Shown here in pieces: positions 62,511 through 64,000 of a stretch of 64,000 nt of DNA. The DNA is taken from positions 992,001 to 1,056,000 of the forward strand of contig NZ_RCWZ01000005.1 of the NCBI RefSeq assembly GCF_003675385.1, given 5' to 3'. The position numbers and the translations under genes are program-made. Under the pieces are notes generated by a model. That model saw nothing but the letters and a program-made list of their open reading frames with translations. It did not search any database and was not told the DNA's origin. Position 1 is the stretch's first letter. Each line of letters opens with the position of its first letter. Source of the stretch: Mucilaginibacter kameinonensis. GTDB taxonomy: Bacteria > Bacteroidota > Bacteroidia > Sphingobacteriales > Sphingobacteriaceae.

Positions 62511-63569
62511 ATGACTAATCTTGACAAAGCTAACCTACGGGCTTATAACCAACGCCTTAATCAAAATAAGTTTAAGAAGCCAGAAGAGGTAATAGGCTAT
62601 ATGAGCGCTATGCAAGCCCAGGAATACGCCTATGCTAAATGGGCAATTGGTTTACGAATGCAGTCGCCCGCGGATAAAACTGTGGAAAAAGCCATGACTA
62701 CAGGCTCAATTTTAAGAACGCATGTACTAAGACCAACCTGGCATTTTGTATTACCGCAGGATATCCGCTGGATGCTTAGCCTCACCGCGCCACGGATCAA
62801 CGCGGGCAATGCTACCATGTATAGAAAGCAGGAAGTTACCGAGGCCATTTTCAATAAAAGCTTTGATGTATTTACAAAAGCTATGCAGGGTGGCAAACAG
62901 TTAGCCCGCGCCGAAATAGCTAAAGCCCTTAATGAAGCTAACATAGCTACCGACGATTTGAGGCTTACCATCATATTGATGAAAGCTGAATTGGAGCAGT
63001 TAATTTGCAGTGGAGCCAGGCAGGGCAAACAATTTACCTATGCCCTGTTTGACGAACGTGCACCCATGACACCGGTCATTGATCGGGACGAAGCAGTGGC
63101 CCGGCTTGTTCTTCGTTATTTTACAAGCCATGGCCCCGCTACCATAAATGATTTTGTGCATTGGAGTGGATTAACCGTTGCCGATGCAAAAGCAGGCACC
63201 GAAGAAAACAAACAACAACTGCACGGAATCAACGTTGATGGAGTAAATTACTGGATGGGCACTGATGTGGATTTCAGTAAAGTAAAAAAAACGGGCGCGT
63301 ATCTGTTACCCGTGTATGATGAATTACTCATTTCCTATAAAAACCGGGATGCCATGGTACCTGCTAAATTCAGGGATAAAATGGGTGCGATTACCTTTTT
63401 CCCAACCATTATGTTCAATAACCAGGTACTGGGCAACTGGGGCCGGAGTATCGGCAAAAAAACTATCGATATTGAGCTAAAACCATTCGGTAATCTCACA
63501 AAAGCACAAAACGATGCTATTGAAACAGCAGCACACCGTTTTAAAAAATTTAACGGACTATCGCAATAA
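62511..63569 (+). CDS. AlkZ-like winged-helix DNA glycosylase
   Basis: 352 residues of the HTH_42 family (tandem winged helices). The catalytic QxQ pair expected of AlkZ is present at Gln35-Ala-Gln37 in MSAMQAQEYAYAKWAIGLR; the usual RTHVLRPTWHFV segment follows and GPATINDFVHWSGL marks a later winged helix. The family removes bulky or cross-linked bases. It is followed 44 nt later by an Fpg/Nei-type glycosylase gene in the same direction, so the two form a base-excision repair pair. Confidence 0.88.
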   Translation: MTNLDKANLRAYNQRLNQNKFKKPEEVIGYMSAMQAQEYAYAKWAIGLRMQSPADKTVEKAMTTGSILRTHVLRPTWHFVLPQDIRWMLSLTAPRINAGNATMYRKQEVTEAIFNKSFDVFTKAMQGGKQLARAEIAKALNEANIATDDLRLTIILMKAELEQLICSGARQGKQFTYALFDERAPMTPVIDRDEAVARLVLRYFTSHGPATINDFVHWSGLTVADAKAGTEENKQQLHGINVDGVNYWMGTDVDFSKVKKTGAYLLPVYDELLISYKNRDAMVPAKFRDKMGAITFFPTIMFNNQVLGNWGRSIGKKTIDIELKPFGNLTKAQNDAIETAAHRFKKFNGLSQ

Positions 63570-63613
63570 CAAACATTAATAACCACTATAAGTTACCTAT
63601 AAAAATACATACC

Positions 63614-64000
63614 ATGCCCGAACTACCCGATCTTCAGGCTTTCAGCCACAACCTTCAAAAGAAACTTGCAGGCAAAACCGTAAAAAAGATAGAAGTCCCA
63701 AACGCTAAAAAGCTAAATGTTAGCGCACATGAACTGGGTGAAGTTTTAAGCGGACAAAAACTTGATAAAGTTTACCGCGAAGGTAAAGAGCTCCATATTA
63801 AATTTAGCAAAGGCGATGTGCTCGGTTTGCACCTGATGTTGCATGGTAAGCTATTTTTGTTTGATACTAAAAACGAAAACAAATACAGTATCATTGAACT
63901 GTACTTTGATGACGATAGCGGATTAACATTAACCGACTTTCAGGGGATTGCGGCCCCCACCCTTAACCCCGAGAAAAAGGATGTACCCGATGCCCTTGAT
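63614..64000 (+). CDS. Fpg/Nei family DNA glycosylase (3' truncated)
   Basis: 129 codons present before the window ends. Starts MPELPDLQAFSHNLQKKLAG: the catalytic Pro2-Glu3 of Fpg/Nei glycosylases. Further marks are the lysine loop YREGKELHIKF and the void-filling loop LHLMLHGKL. It removes oxidised bases such as 8-oxoguanine with lyase activity. The C-terminal zinc finger lies beyond the window, so Fpg versus Nei cannot be decided. Confidence 0.9.
   Translation, partial: MPELPDLQAFSHNLQKKLAGKTVKKIEVPNAKKLNVSAHELGEVLSGQKLDKVYREGKELHIKFSKGDVLGLHLMLHGKLFLFDTKNENKYSIIELYFDDDSGLTLTDFQGIAAPTLNPEKKDVPDALD

Overview
The window is a chromosomal segment of a Bacteroidota bacterium, most likely Sphingobacteriaceae (Mucilaginibacter or Pedobacter type). 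Evidence: a FecI-type sigma / FecR / STN-TonB receptor locus, Bacteroidota promoters (TTG, then TAnnTTTG), no Shine-Dalgarno sequences, Bacteroidota-type LptD, DUF2723 and RemB/Wzi-like proteins, and lysyl-tRNA synthetase with a C-terminal extension. I saw no tRNA, rRNA, insertion sequence, prophage or CRISPR array. Most genes are housekeeping; intergenic spaces carry many palindromic repeats.

Layout. 1-2.7 kb: 5'-truncated M16 zinc peptidase. 2.9-10.9 kb: an ECF sigma/FecR-controlled outer-membrane uptake locus (TonB receptor, internally repeated surface lipoprotein, surface DNA/RNA endonuclease), a candidate extracellular nucleic-acid scavenging system. 11.2-20.4 kb: SMP-30-like lactonase, lysS, small proteins, ung, an Lrp regulator, a DtxR-type regulator with its NRAMP-Usp fusion transporter, smpB and pcm. 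20.5-28.2 kb: envelope and metabolism, with an lptD-cinA-E2 operon divergent from an amidase and an MlaD-like gene. 28.3-31.6 kb: minus-strand operon phoH-purC-STAS-rnz. 31.7-37.3 kb: SAM hydrolase, coiled-coil protein, ABC exporter, beta-CASP nuclease and an orphan secreted protein. 37.5-40.5 kb: serC-serA and rpe. 40.9-54.1 kb: a minus-strand polyphosphate-centred cluster: HD-PycTM membrane protein, ppk1, SdiA-regulated-like lipoprotein, a 1201-aa metallophosphatase/kinase-like/outer-membrane barrel fusion, a GAF protein, and a second kinase-like barrel paralogue. 54.4-60.1 kb: DUF3857/transglutaminase and DUF2723 membrane proteins. 60.6-64 kb: RemB/Wzi-like barrel, an unlisted 47-aa membrane protein, and two DNA glycosylases (AlkZ-like and 3'-truncated Fpg/Nei).

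The two points I find most novel are (i) the apparent secreted atypical-kinase motif set fused to outer-membrane barrels and, in one protein, to a phosphatase, sitting in a ppk1 operon; and (ii) five intergenic inverted repeats that share an architecture (a short word stuttered in both orientations) but not a sequence, alongside REPIN-like nested palindromes.
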